A stretch of 37,231 bases of DNA from a virus. The position numbers and the translations under genes were made by a program. The notes below the pieces were generated by a model. That model saw only the letters and a program-made list of their open reading frames with translations. It was not told the origin of the DNA and searched no databases. The stretch lies in the IMG/VR virus record IMGVR_UViG_3300009431_000061, positions 1-37,231 of that record. One strand, given 5' to 3'. Shown in pieces: positions 23,175-31,412 of the stretch. Positions within the stretch are counted from its first letter, which is position 1. Each line of letters starts with the position of its first letter.

Positions 23175-23447
23175 TTATTCAACGTACATCTTCCTATCTG
23201 GAGGAGTGATAATAGCTCCACAGCCTGCTACCGCTCCTTCAGTTACTATCAATTTACCGTCCACAAAAGACTTAACCGTGATCGCTGTTACAGGAGTTGT
23301 CCCATGTCCCGTTATCGGACACGCATGTAAACACCCATTAGCACAAACTTGAACATTCTTAGTACTGAACTTGTTGTTCTGATTCGTCGTAATCAACGAA
23401 CCTCCATGGGTACTCGGATCTCCTAAACAAGCAATATTCTTCGGCAT
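23175..23447 (-). CDS. PAAR-domain spike tip protein
   Basis: The protein has 90 residues. Pro-Ala-Ala-Arg-type features: ACLGDPSTHGGSLITTN, then NGCLHACPITGHGTTPVT, with His and Cys residues that in this family bind the metal at the tip, and a final VAGCGAIITPPDRKMYVE. PAAR proteins form the sharp cone on top of the gp5-type spike of contractile tails. The ATG overlaps the stop of the spike gene (TAATG), which fits the assembly partner. Confidence 0.85.
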   Translation of the reverse strand: MPKNIACLGDPSTHGGSLITTNQNNKFSTKNVQVCANGCLHACPITGHGTTPVTAITVKSFVDGKLIVTEGAVAGCGAIITPPDRKMYVE

Positions 23448-24655
23448 TATAATAATCCTTGATACATACTTAAACCACCAACAAAAGAGTCTAAACTCGG
23501 AGTCAGAGCATTCCGTACGCTCATCTCTACCGACTTCGTAAAAGCTCCTGTATCACTGACGCATGGAACACCAGCAGCAAGTGGGTTCCCATCTAGGAAG
23601 ACATCCATGATAGAACCTCCTGGGATCGACTGGTCTATTGAGAACTCTAACCTACTTAGCACATCGCTAGGTAACAACCCTGAATAAATTTGGTTAAAGT
23701 TCAACCCATGCTTGACAAATATCCCATTCACATCTATACCAACAATCGATTTCACTGTATCGTTAATAAAATCGATTGAGAAATAATCTCCATTAACTAA
23801 ATCTCCTAAAGAACCCATAGCGAAATCAAGAGCACCTGTGAATTGACTTGTTAACCCTGTGAGATTCTGTCCTATCTGTGCCAGTGAACCTACACTAAGT
23901 CCACTCGCGAAACTGTAAAGTGTCCCTAAAGGATTCGTTATCGTTGACATTAACCCTGTCCCTAGGAGCGTCTGCGTATAATTCCCTAGGTTACCACCAA
24001 AGTCTAGTAAGAGTCCTGAGTTAACCTTAACCCCAACCGCAGAGTCAATCATAATCCCTAGCGGAGAGTTAATGACGACCTTCTTAGTCGCCAATGCTCG
24101 GAGTTCATTCACCGCACTGATCTTTAATACTCCCATTTTGTCTATCGTAATCAAAGAACCACCACTATGTTTGACTCGTACCTCATCTTCCGACATCATA
24201 ATCATATGTCCCGAAGCATGTGTGACCTTGATCTCTTCAGGATCCACATAGAAGATATGTCCATCTTCCGTCTTCCAAACAACCGCATCTGGATATTCCG
24301 CATCTTTCTCGCTGGGTAACCCATTTACACCGTCTGGAGCTTCAGCGAAATAAACAGGAGACATTGGATCGCCATCCTCAAAGAAGCACCAGACCATTGA
24401 GTCCACCTTAGGGACAGCGAAGAATCCGAAGCCTTGCCCTGCTCCACCGAACATGGGATAAGCTGGGACAGCCCACGGGAGAGCGTCAATTTGGATCTCT
24501 TCACTCCCGAACATAGGGTAAACTCGAACCTTGACTCTCCCCCATTTCTGGGCAGTCTGTCCAGCGGGTAAGGTCGCTTGTTCTTCATCGTTCATCACGA
24601 CTTTCCCTCGATAGATGCCTGGATACTTTGTTGTAGCTTTAACCAATTTCATCAT
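23447..24655 (-). CDS. Baseplate hub spike protein, gp5-like without lysozyme
   Basis: The protein has 402 residues. Residues 1-110 show the OB-fold of the gp5/baseplate V family: GRVKVRVYPMFG, LPWAVPAYPMFGGAGQG, then FGFFAVPKVDSMVWCFFEDG and SPVYFAEAP. A beta-helix-like stretch follows (EDGHIFYVDPEEIKVTHASG, MIMMSEDEVRVKHSGGSLIT, VLKISAVNELRALATKKVVI), then a Gly/Leu/Ser-rich, helical-looking C-terminus that is long and unusual. The lysozyme domain present between these parts in T4 gp5 (575 residues) is absent. It forms the needle with PAAR at its tip and the gp27-like hub above. ATGA overlap with the hub gene is seen. Confidence 0.85.
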   Translation of the reverse strand: MMKLVKATTKYPGIYRGKVVMNDEEQATLPAGQTAQKWGRVKVRVYPMFGSEEIQIDALPWAVPAYPMFGGAGQGFGFFAVPKVDSMVWCFFEDGDPMSPVYFAEAPDGVNGLPSEKDAEYPDAVVWKTEDGHIFYVDPEEIKVTHASGHMIMMSEDEVRVKHSGGSLITIDKMGVLKISAVNELRALATKKVVINSPLGIMIDSAVGVKVNSGLLLDFGGNLGNYTQTLLGTGLMSTITNPLGTLYSFASGLSVGSLAQIGQNLTGLTSQFTGALDFAMGSLGDLVNGDYFSIDFINDTVKSIVGIDVNGIFVKHGLNFNQIYSGLLPSDVLSRLEFSIDQSIPGGSIMDVFLDGNPLAAGVPCVSDTGAFTKSVEMSVRNALTPSLDSFVGGLSMYQGLL

Positions 24656-25902
24656 GCGTATACCAATCCCTCTGGTAAAATCGACCTCGCTGGTTTAAAC
24701 GTGGCTGCAGAAGCTTTATTCTTCTCCACACCCGCATAATCCGCTCCAGCTCTTGTTAATAATAGTTTTGTAAAGTAAGTACTACTTATGTGATGAATCA
24801 CTCTCTCAACCATCCAAGTTCCTGTATTCGGCTGTTCCTCCAAATCCTCTCCTGCAGCAGGCAGTATCACCACGATATTTCCAGGACCGAGCTTCGTAGT
24901 ACCACTAGTAGTTAACCACAGCTTCTTAATACCATTCACTCTCTTCGCATAATGTCCCTTCTCTATTAGCTTGGGATCATTAATATAAGGACCCATCCTA
25001 GGACAGCGAGGAGAAGTTATTCCTTCTGTCCCACGAACTCGATCATAACCAATATACTTAGAGAGACTCTGGAATCCTAGATCCTCTAATGGGATCTCAT
25101 CTTCTTTGTACTGACCTTCATCATAATCATAATACTGATAACGTTGTTTATCTATTCCAAAAACCGCACTGAACTCACCGTTTTCTATAGATTCAAGTGT
25201 GTAGATTGGGAGCATATCCTTTATAGGAGTCTTGCTATTCAAGAAATTCACTTTAACTCCATCTTCACAAAAACTAGGGATAGAACGGAAATTCAACCTT
25301 AAACCTCCTGCTGCACTGGAAGGTCCTGCTGGAAAATCGAAGAATGAATAATAGCCGTAGATACCCGAAGCCTGAGTGGAATTCACGAGATAATGTAGGA
25401 GTTGTAGATTCGACCAAGCAGGTTGAGAAAGGTTGACTACTAGCTTACTCAAAGCAAGGTCTATCTTAGAGACCTTCACTGTACCGAGATCTGATCGAAC
25501 TTGATCCAGGATACTTGCGACTGAGGTAGATACCCAACCTCTTGATCTCGAAGGACTGAATAAGCCCTCCACCTTCGCCAACCCTGTTAGCTTCAAGGTA
25601 TCCACCCCAAAAGAGAAAGCCTGCGAGAATTGTCTGTAAATCAAGAATTCCATTGACTTCTCCTCTGCTTTCGACCCCTCAGTGGGATTCGACAGTGTGA
25701 ACTTCGCAGTTTCATAAGCGGAATTCAGAATCTCTGAAGAAGGTCCTTTCAGAACAGCCGAAAAACTCGGCAGTGCTCGATTCAGATCTTCGATAAAACT
25801 AATCTCCACGAATGACCCAGGAGTCAAATAGAGATCCTGTTCTCCGAGCTGCATCCGCAAGGAATAGTTACCAGCTATAATAGTCTTACTTTGCTCTGCC
25901 AT
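24652..25902 (-). CDS. Baseplate hub protein, gp27-like
   Basis: The protein has 416 residues (T4 gp27 has 391). It has the two-lobed, tube-like pattern of the hub protein: FVEISFIEDLNRALPSFSAV near the start, then SMEFLIYRQFSQAFSFG, a middle region with SILDQVRSDLG, and a C-terminal GTWMVERVIHHISSTYFTKL. No single motif is diagnostic; position between gp53-like and gp5-like genes and the ATGA overlap with the spike gene make it the hub. Its trimer links the six-fold tube to the trimeric spike. Confidence 0.75.
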   Translation of the reverse strand: MAEQSKTIIAGNYSLRMQLGEQDLYLTPGSFVEISFIEDLNRALPSFSAVLKGPSSEILNSAYETAKFTLSNPTEGSKAEEKSMEFLIYRQFSQAFSFGVDTLKLTGLAKVEGLFSPSRSRGWVSTSVASILDQVRSDLGTVKVSKIDLALSKLVVNLSQPAWSNLQLLHYLVNSTQASGIYGYYSFFDFPAGPSSAAGGLRLNFRSIPSFCEDGVKVNFLNSKTPIKDMLPIYTLESIENGEFSAVFGIDKQRYQYYDYDEGQYKEDEIPLEDLGFQSLSKYIGYDRVRGTEGITSPRCPRMGPYINDPKLIEKGHYAKRVNGIKKLWLTTSGTTKLGPGNIVVILPAAGEDLEEQPNTGTWMVERVIHHISSTYFTKLLLTRAGADYAGVEKNKASAATFKPARSILPEGLVYA

Positions 25903-26222
25903 TATCGTTTCCTATACATTCTAAAGAAATCGTAGAGATCCAATCGATCTGGAATCGTTAACAAATCTCCTACCGCAATGTCCGCACAAGGACACGAGAT
26001 CTCATTCGCCAGACAGACCACCCACCATAACCTCTCATCTCCGTAAACTTTATAAGCAATATTATCGGGTTGTGCTAAATCTCCCTGAGCAACTCTATAA
26101 TAAAGTGGAGCTCTTCGGAGTTCTAGCCCTGAGAGACTATGGTTCAAAAAGTCCAGTTCTCTCCTAGTTATGCCATCACCCACATCCACTGATTCTATCT
26201 CAAAAAATTGTGTTCTATCCAT
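25902..26222 (-). CDS. Baseplate wedge protein, gp53-like (LysM-like)
   Basis: The protein has 106 residues, shorter than T4 gp53 (196). The last 60 residues show the LysM-like plan that is kept in this family: DNIAYKVYGDERLWWVVCLA, N-E-I, a short loop with a Cys pair, then AVGDLLTIPDRLDLYDFF. gp53 clamps neighbouring wedges into a ring. Its start follows weak AGGA. It is joined to the hub gene by a TAATG-type overlap. Confidence 0.8.
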   Translation of the reverse strand: MDRTQFFEIESVDVGDGITRRELDFLNHSLSGLELRRAPLYYRVAQGDLAQPDNIAYKVYGDERLWWVVCLANEISCPCADIAVGDLLTIPDRLDLYDFFRMYRKR

Positions 26223-26237
26223 ACCTGAGTCCTTCTA

Positions 26238-27080
26238 CTAACGGAGTTGAGGGAGTGTAACCATCTTTGCCCAAGCTTCGTAAGCTGCGTCTCCCATATA
26301 CTTCCTCATCCATGCTTCGCCCTTCTCAGCGAATAAATCTATTAATGTTTGCCTAGTATCAATAACTTCTGAACGATAGACATTCTTTAAATCATATTTA
26401 GTGAGCATCTGATAAGTCTCAAACGTTAGGTCTATCTTCGCTACAGTAGGTTTCTTAGCGACCTGACTCATACGATTCTTGAAAGAGACAGCCACACTCT
26501 TAATAATTACATTCCTGAACCAAAGGTATTCACCGACCTGGATAGTTATGTCCTCACCTCGATCGAAAGCTCCCTCACCTGTTTGAGACGTCGCACTCCT
26601 CTTGAAAGGAGAAGGTCCTGGAGGAGTCAATAATCCTCCAATCACAGTCTCTTCAGGTAATGTGAGCTCTTGGAGATAATGAACCTTCGCCATCACATCG
26701 TCTCGGTGCTCATAATTATCAGAGATCACAATCAACGGGATTGTCATACTAACAGGATCCGAAGACACCCAAATCCTTCTAGAAGTCGTAGTGAAAGCTA
26801 GTGCTTTCTTCGCTCCAGCCTGTAATCCGACTTGCAGAACTCCTGCGAGAGTGCCTGACCCTGTTGGGATATAATTCTCCCAATTCGATCCAACAACCAT
26901 GTTCACACTATCTTGTAGGAGGAAAACATTCGGTTCACCCCTCTCCTTACCAGGACTCTTAGAAGAAATCTTGAGCTTATAGGAGTCGTCAACCGTCGGA
27001 TATGTAGATCCGATAGCTCGGAGTACCATCCCCTTAGCTTGTTGGATCACAAATCCTTTTAATAAAGTTCCTACCGCCAT
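26238..27080 (-). CDS. Baseplate tail-tube cap protein, gp48/gp54-like
   Basis: The protein has 280 residues. In T4 the genes after the tape measure encode gp48 and gp54, which cap the hub and start the tube. Here the product following the tape measure has a similar look: an N-terminal helix, a strand SMTIPLIVISDNYE, a tube-like middle (HYLQELTLPEETVIGGLLTP, P-G-P), and a beta part with IQVGEYLWFRNVIIKSVAVS and VAKIDLTFETYQML. This is the plan of tube-like proteins at the baseplate end. TAATG overlap with the tape measure gene. gp48 versus gp54 cannot be resolved. Confidence 0.65.
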   Translation of the reverse strand: MAVGTLLKGFVIQQAKGMVLRAIGSTYPTVDDSYKLKISSKSPGKERGEPNVFLLQDSVNMVVGSNWENYIPTGSGTLAGVLQVGLQAGAKKALAFTTTSRRIWVSSDPVSMTIPLIVISDNYEHRDDVMAKVHYLQELTLPEETVIGGLLTPPGPSPFKRSATSQTGEGAFDRGEDITIQVGEYLWFRNVIIKSVAVSFKNRMSQVAKKPTVAKIDLTFETYQMLTKYDLKNVYRSEVIDTRQTLIDLFAEKGEAWMRKYMGDAAYEAWAKMVTLPQLR

Positions 27081-28825
27081 TATTCTACTCCTAAACCAGC
27101 TCCCATACCCAATCCATCTTGTAATGGATCTGCATTCCCTGATGAAATAGTGCTGATTATCTGTGGGTCTTTCTGTTTACCGAGTTTCTTGATCTCTTCC
27201 GTCTGAGTCTGAATCTCATTCTTAATCTGTTCCGAAAGCCCAGTGGAACCTGCTGCAGCTTTGGTGGCTTCCACCTCTGTCGCTTCTCGGATCACAGAAG
27301 GGCTCACCGAAGGAGCGGATGGGGCTGGCTGCGTCTCTCTCTGTTCGATGACTTTCTCCACGAGACTCTGTTCTCCTTCCAGAACTCTCCGCTTCTCACT
27401 GAACCAAGGACGATTGTACCAAGCCCTTCGAATGGGAGTAGCAGCCCTATCCCACCATTTCTGGAAGAGATTCCGATTATCCGCAGTAATTGTTCCAGGA
27501 TCCCCTGCAACTGGACTCCAACCCGCCTTCTCTCTCCAGACCTGCGTGACAACCTGCTCAGCTTCTTCTCTAGTGATTTTCTGCCCTCGTTTAGCTGCAC
27601 GAGTGACGATACCCGCAATGTGTTGTTCTTGTACATCCGAAGGTTTCATCTTCGCTTTCTCTTTGGCAGAGATAGTCCATGACTGAAGAAGCTTGGCGAT
27701 TCCCGCTCCTGTGAGAGCTGCGAGAACTATCGGGATGATTGTAGGGATCAGAGCTAAAAACTTCGTGAATATAGAAGATAAATCAAAACCTTCCTTCTCG
27801 TCTCTCAGTTCAGGGCGAGTCTCCCCACCCCTAACTGCTTTTAGCAACGCTCTCGTATAACGAGCTTTGAAGGCTGCTTTATCATAGAACTCTGCCATTC
27901 CTGCAGCTAATGCTGGAACAAGTATCTTCTTATTATAAGCTTTACTTTGTGTATCAACATTTTGAGCTCCTACATCACGATAACGTTCTCTCCCACGCAT
28001 GAACCCAAGGAGATCTCCCGCCTGTAAACCACCGACACCTCGAGCTGCACTAAGTCCAGTAGCACCCCCCTCAGCTCTCACATCGTAACCACCGAGATCA
28101 CGACTACCCATTCCCATTGCTTCAGCAGCAATTCCAGGAGAGATCTTCCGAACTTGTCTCATCATCCTACGGTTCTGCAGAGTCCTAGAGATCCCTCCAG
28201 CCAAACCACCTAAGCCACCGACAACAGCCTGTGCCACTGGTGCAAGAGGTCCGAATAATCCTACAATTGCTTGACCAGCGATACTCTCACCTCGAATAGG
28301 ACTTTTTACTCCTTGGATCATCCCTTCCATTCCACCTCTAATTGCTGAAGGTTCTTTCGTCCAACGGAGTCCACGTTCATGGAAAGCTTGCATATAGGAT
28401 TCAATGATTGAAGTCGCACTACTGATCTGTTTCACCCATGTCTTCATATCACCGTATTCTTCACTCAAAGACTCCATAAGACTGCCATTCGTCTGAACCT
28501 CTTGGAATAGCGAGAGGACTCTCTTTCTGAAGCGTGTAAAGAAGATCGTACTTTCTGAAATGGTGTTCTGATCAGGTCTCCCACCGAGAAGGCTATCAAT
28601 TATATGGACACCACCCTTCAGAGAGGCTTGAATCTGTTTAGCTAGATTCCGAGTCTCAGCACTGACAGAAGGTCTCCCTGCAGACACCTCTTCTATCGAG
28701 GGGTGACTAGAGCTCCGCTCCAGATACTTCAAGATAGGTGGAAGCTTGATCTTTAACCAAACTTTCATCCCCTCAAGGTATCGAATACCTTCTGGCTCAA
28801 TGTCTAAATACTTTCTTCTTAACAT
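27080..28825 (-). CDS. Tape measure protein (gp29-like)
   Basis: The protein has 581 residues (T4 gp29 has 590), so a tail length close to that of T4, near 90-100 nm, is expected if the usual length relation holds. It has helical charged ends and two hydrophobic segments (about 183-212, Gly/Ala/Val-rich, and 352-380, FDLSSIFTKFLALIPTIIPI), which are typical of tape measures that later help DNA cross the inner membrane. The C-terminus is a low-complexity Thr/Glu/Lys/Gly tail (NEIQTQTEEIKKLGKQKD). Its start overlaps the preceding gene (TAATG). Position downstream of the gp26-like gene and before the tube cap is as in T4-like gene order. Confidence 0.8.
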   Translation of the reverse strand: MLRRKYLDIEPEGIRYLEGMKVWLKIKLPPILKYLERSSSHPSIEEVSAGRPSVSAETRNLAKQIQASLKGGVHIIDSLLGGRPDQNTISESTIFFTRFRKRVLSLFQEVQTNGSLMESLSEEYGDMKTWVKQISSATSIIESYMQAFHERGLRWTKEPSAIRGGMEGMIQGVKSPIRGESIAGQAIVGLFGPLAPVAQAVVGGLGGLAGGISRTLQNRRMMRQVRKISPGIAAEAMGMGSRDLGGYDVRAEGGATGLSAARGVGGLQAGDLLGFMRGRERYRDVGAQNVDTQSKAYNKKILVPALAAGMAEFYDKAAFKARYTRALLKAVRGGETRPELRDEKEGFDLSSIFTKFLALIPTIIPIVLAALTGAGIAKLLQSWTISAKEKAKMKPSDVQEQHIAGIVTRAAKRGQKITREEAEQVVTQVWREKAGWSPVAGDPGTITADNRNLFQKWWDRAATPIRRAWYNRPWFSEKRRVLEGEQSLVEKVIEQRETQPAPSAPSVSPSVIREATEVEATKAAAGSTGLSEQIKNEIQTQTEEIKKLGKQKDPQIISTISSGNADPLQDGLGMGAGLGVE

Positions 28826-29022
28826 TACTTCCCGCCCTGTAATTTCTTTAATCGTTCCAATTCTTCTTTCTTCGTCTTACTTAATCTCTCATGCATATAC
28901 ACGATATCAGTTGTATACCACTCTAAGATATCACTGAATCCTTGATTCGCATAATAACAAAGATCAAATACTACGTCCAAGAGATTTCGCAACGGTTGCA
29001 CCATCTGGAAAAATGATGTCAA
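28825..29022 (-). CDS. 65-aa protein overlapping the gp26-like gene (chaperone partner?)
   Basis: A 65-residue protein, reading from a TTG at 29022 in the +1 frame relative to the gp26-like gene, which it overlaps by 59 bases. It might instead start at ATG 29004 (MVQPLRNLL). It has an aromatic helix (FDLCYYANQGFSDILEWYTT) and a charged C-terminus (LSKTKKEELERLKKLQGGK). In many phages a tail assembly chaperone is extended by a programmed frameshift into a second frame just before the tape measure gene, and this layout fits. The stretch ATCATTTTTCCA in the overlap is a homopolymer region that could slip. Independent translation is equally possible. Confidence 0.55.
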   Translation of the reverse strand: MTSFFQMVQPLRNLLDVVFDLCYYANQGFSDILEWYTTDIVYMHERLSKTKKEELERLKKLQGGK

Positions 29023-29683
29023 GTCGAAAGGGTATGGGCATCAAGCCCGCACCTCCGCACTTTGGGCAAGTGTAGCCTGCTTCCATCTTCACACCATGGA
29101 AGTATGTGTCATGAAACGCCCGAATCAGTGCCAAGTCTTGCGTTGACAGTTCTTCCAGATACCCAATTCTATCAACCATATTCCGCTCATCCAACATCGT
29201 TTGAGCTAGCTTATAGAGAAGGTTATCCTGTTGCTTCTTCTCTACATAATTCAAATACTGAATCTGATCTGCTACTCGATAGAGCCGAAGCTTCACTTTC
29301 TCACCATTTATGAGCTCCAACTCGTACGGTTCTTGGAACTTCTCTGGTAAATAGACCTTCTCGAGTTCTTTCAGATCTACATCGACGCTTATGTTCCTTA
29401 AACAAACTTCACAAACGCCATCAACTGGATAGATGTTCGTATAACAGTTAATACCCAGCCATACCAGAATAAAGAACCTATCCCCGATTGTTAACTTCTC
29501 AGGTTCAATACCCTTGATAACCCCTTTCAAGAGTAAAGCGAACTTCGACTCGAAGTTGCTCATCGTGAATTCACCAATGAGCTTCTCATCTTTACCCTTC
29601 AGCATCCGAATTTCTACCGCTTCAACCCCTTCATACGGTATCAACTTGGATGGGAGATCCAGTTTATGATACATTGTCTCCAT
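28964..29683 (-). CDS. Baseplate/tail assembly protein, T4 gp26-like
   Basis: The protein has 239 residues (T4 gp26 has 208). It shows the T4 baseplate protein family plan: KLDLPSKLIPYEGVEAVEIR, then KLTIGDRFFILVWLGINCY, then a cysteine pair CEVC and ISVDVDLKEL. A second pair, CPKC followed by GGAG, lies near the C-terminus, so a zinc site is likely. gp26 relatives are hub or chaperone factors needed to build the baseplate around the tape measure. AGGAGG precedes the ATG. Zinc binding is inferred from the CxxC pairs. Confidence 0.75.
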   Translation of the reverse strand: METMYHKLDLPSKLIPYEGVEAVEIRMLKGKDEKLIGEFTMSNFESKFALLLKGVIKGIEPEKLTIGDRFFILVWLGINCYTNIYPVDGVCEVCLRNISVDVDLKELEKVYLPEKFQEPYELELINGEKVKLRLYRVADQIQYLNYVEKKQQDNLLYKLAQTMLDERNMVDRIGYLEELSTQDLALIRAFHDTYFHGVKMEAGYTCPKCGGAGLMPIPFRLDIIFPDGATVAKSLGRSI

Positions 29684-29693
29684 TTAACACCTC

Positions 29694-30269
29694 CTATATG
29701 GTTCCGATCAAGCCTTCTTCTACACGATCGCATGAGAAGGGGACTTGAATCTTCAAAATATCATTGTCCATGTAATCTAACTTTGCTTTATACGACACAA
29801 GTGGAAATGCCTTTCTGAACTTAACTTCTCTCAATGGTATCTGGAAGTTGTTGAGATAGGTCACTATGATATCTTGAGCGTACCCAAGCGTACCATATTT
29901 CTGTCCCCACAACCCCTTGCTGTCAACAATCCGATTCCTCCATCTACCAAGATACAGCTTCACCAAACCTTCATCAGTCTCCATGAATGTTAATGTCAAC
30001 GAAGGCTTAGCGAAACTATTCGGATAGAATTCAATATAAGGTCCTGCTTTCATCTGAGAAGGCTCCAAGATATTGTAGTCTTCATACTCCACCGATTGGA
30101 TCAACGGAGCTACCAGCTCACCAGGATATGGAAATAGATCTGGCATCAAAACCTCGAAGTTATACGTTCTTTGGAACCTATGATACTTCAATACTTCGAT
30201 GTTTCTTGCTAACCCAATTTTACCCGAGAGACTAGCTAGTTTCTCTTCTGCATCTTGAAGGAATCCCAT
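29694..30269 (-). CDS. Second tail-tube-like protein
   Basis: The protein has 191 residues. Its chain follows that of tube proteins: an N-terminal helix, then YHRFQRTYNFEVLMPDLFPY, LIQSVEYEDYNILEPSQM, a strand SLTLTFMETDEGLVKLYLGR, and a C-terminal IQVPFSCDRVE. gp19-like tube paralogues at the baseplate end (as in gp54-like or tube-initiator proteins) have this fold, and this gene sits between tube and gp26. It is clearly divergent from the main tube protein. AAGGTAGGTG serves as ribosome site. It may be the first tube ring or a stabiliser. Confidence 0.65.
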   Translation of the reverse strand: MGFLQDAEEKLASLSGKIGLARNIEVLKYHRFQRTYNFEVLMPDLFPYPGELVAPLIQSVEYEDYNILEPSQMKAGPYIEFYPNSFAKPSLTLTFMETDEGLVKLYLGRWRNRIVDSKGLWGQKYGTLGYAQDIIVTYLNNFQIPLREVKFRKAFPLVSYKAKLDYMDNDILKIQVPFSCDRVEEGLIGTI

Positions 30270-30287
30270 TTCACCTACCTTATTATT

Positions 30288-30362
30288 TTATTCCATCTCT
30301 TCTTCTGTCCAAATCTCAAAATCTAAACCGTGCTGCTCACAGTAATCTGATAGTGCGAACAT
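30288..30362 (-). CDS. 24-codon ORF, possible second half of a split Cys-rich gene
   Basis: MFALSDYCEQHGLDFEIWTE followed by E-E-M-E and stop. The acidic helical end looks like a real protein C-terminus. Without its own ribosome site it may be the downstream part of the mini-gene starting at 30411, reached after a +1 shift, or broken by a one-base error. It ends 18 bases before the second tube-like gene. Confidence 0.3.
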   Translation of the reverse strand: MFALSDYCEQHGLDFEIWTEEEME

Positions 30363-30411
30363 CTTCTCCACAACCACAAGCACATTCCGGAGGAACGATC
30401 TGCTTATTCAT
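30337..30411 (-). CDS. 24-codon Cys-rich ORF coupled to the tail tube gene
   Basis: The ATG overlaps the tube stop (ATGAATAA), a classic coupled start. The product begins MNKQIVPPECACGCGED and stops soon afterwards. The C-x-C-x-C knot and the residues in the +1 frame that follow (K-M-F-A-L-S-D-Y-C) suggest a single small Cys-rich protein of about 40 residues, interrupted by one base. If real, it may bind zinc. Confidence 0.35.
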   Translation of the reverse strand: MNKQIVPPECACGCGEDVRTIRLL

Positions 30412-30919
30412 AAGTCTCCCATCTATCATATGCGAATGTAATCTCATACGCTTCGATTGCATTATCATCGTAATTCAAAGTGACATCAGGCTTTGCCTGA
30501 GGATACATGCCGACAATCTTAATCTGCTTGGCAACTTCACCTTGAGTCGTGAGCAATCTTACAACCGCATCGGTTTTCAGAGAAGGGTCACTTAGTCCTA
30601 CACCGTCAATGTTGTCACGGATCAACTTCATCCAAGACTGAACAGCCTCGAATCCTTTTGCGTCTTCACCCTCAAGAAGTCTAACAGTGAATTCATGACT
30701 GTAAACCTCTTTACCAGGTACTCTCAATCCACCCGTACCTTTATAAGGAATATCGATTGGAGTGAAGCTCCGTCCAGGCTCAACGACAGCTTGTGTCCTT
30801 AAGACCCACACATCAGCATCTCCGACACCCTTCGGAGAGGGTATCTCGAACTCCCACATAAAGACTCGCTGCGGATTACTGAGAGTTGTTTTTAATGCGT
30901 CCAAATTCATCTGTGGCAT
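30404..30919 (-). CDS. Tail tube protein (gp19-like)
   Basis: The protein has 171 residues (T4 gp19 has 163). It shows the tube plan: an N-terminal helix (LDALKTTLSNPQRVFMWEFE), then FTPIDIPYKGTGGLRVPG, HEFTVRLLEGEDAKGFEAVQ, a helix SWMKLIRDNIDG, a strand ADAVVRLLT-like segment, and a C-terminal AYEITFAYDRW. It builds the inner tube around the tape measure. ATG at 30919 was chosen because AGGAGG stands six bases upstream, whereas a TTG at 30925 lies within the ribosome site. Tube after sheath is the usual order. Confidence 0.85.
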   Translation of the reverse strand: MPQMNLDALKTTLSNPQRVFMWEFEIPSPKGVGDADVWVLRTQAVVEPGRSFTPIDIPYKGTGGLRVPGKEVYSHEFTVRLLEGEDAKGFEAVQSWMKLIRDNIDGVGLSDPSLKTDAVVRLLTTQGEVAKQIKIVGMYPQAKPDVTLNYDDNAIEAYEITFAYDRWETYE

Positions 30920-30937
30920 TTCCAACCTCCTTCTTGT

Positions 30938-30945
30938 TATTTATA
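30938..30945 (-). promoter_or_regulatory. TATAAATA upstream of tail tube gene
   Basis: TATAAATA matches the T4 late promoter consensus and is 18 bases from the tube ATG on the coding strand. No other exact copy was noticed in the window, and the leader would be very short, so it may be a chance AT-rich site. Confidence 0.2.
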
Positions 30946-30966
30946 TGTCCACTTGTTATCTACTCA

Positions 30967-31380
30967 TTACGGAGTAGCATCTCTTCCAACTAACACCTTC
31001 ACAACTACAGCAGATACATTGATGTTACTGAAATACAACTTCGTCGGCTCTGCTGCTCCATCAATCAATGCCTCGATAGCTCCTCTGCCTGAGAACAGAT
31101 GCATATTCCCGAGGGGTATAACACCATGCCCTGCATCTGCTATCTTGTAAGAAACATCGGGAGTACCTGGAACTGTGGCTGGATAAACGCCATTCGGGAT
31201 CAAAATAGCCAACAAGCTACATTCTGATCCAGCTCCATAGAGTTCTACTTCCATATCAGCTGCTAATCCAGCGACTGTGACATCGATGATATCATAAGCA
31301 TCACAGGTGTAACCAATAGCTTCCTGGATGAGTTCCCCACTGCTGATCTGAGCTCTCTGTGTTAAAGCGATATTATTCAT
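30967..31380 (-). CDS. Beta-rich virion-like protein between sheath and tube
   Basis: The protein has 137 residues and no recognised family. The composition (many Ala, Gly, Val, Ile, few charges) and alternating patterns (YDIIDVTVAGLAADMEVELY, then LYFSNINVSAVVVKVLVG) suggest a beta-sandwich. It sits between the sheath and tube genes, both of which make abundant virion proteins, so a decoration or tail-associated subunit is plausible. AGGAGG precedes the ATG. No catalytic residues or signal peptide are seen. Confidence 0.55.
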   Translation of the reverse strand: MNNIALTQRAQISSGELIQEAIGYTCDAYDIIDVTVAGLAADMEVELYGAGSECSLLAILIPNGVYPATVPGTPDVSYKIADAGHGVIPLGNMHLFSGRGAIEALIDGAAEPTKLYFSNINVSAVVVKVLVGRDATP

Positions 31381-31412
31381 GTTCTATCCTCCTTTAGTCA
31401 TTTGAGATACTA

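Larger units (their letters stand above)
23102..23182 (-). other. Possible 26-codon leader ORF after PAAR
   Basis: A TTG that overlaps the PAAR stop (TTGAATAA) opens a 26-codon frame (N-K-N-L-G-G-G-F-D-T-G-W-C-G-T-D-N-V and so on), ending at a TAG at 23102. It is Gly/Pro/Asn-rich. It might be a coupled mini-gene or, with a +1 shift near the PAAR stop, a C-terminal extension of PAAR. The promoter motifs fall inside it, so coding use is doubtful. Confidence 0.2.

Noticed and set aside
27243-27686. Long plus-strand frame opposite the tape measure gene.
   Set aside because: No ribosome site and no recognisable product; the minus-strand gene explains the region.
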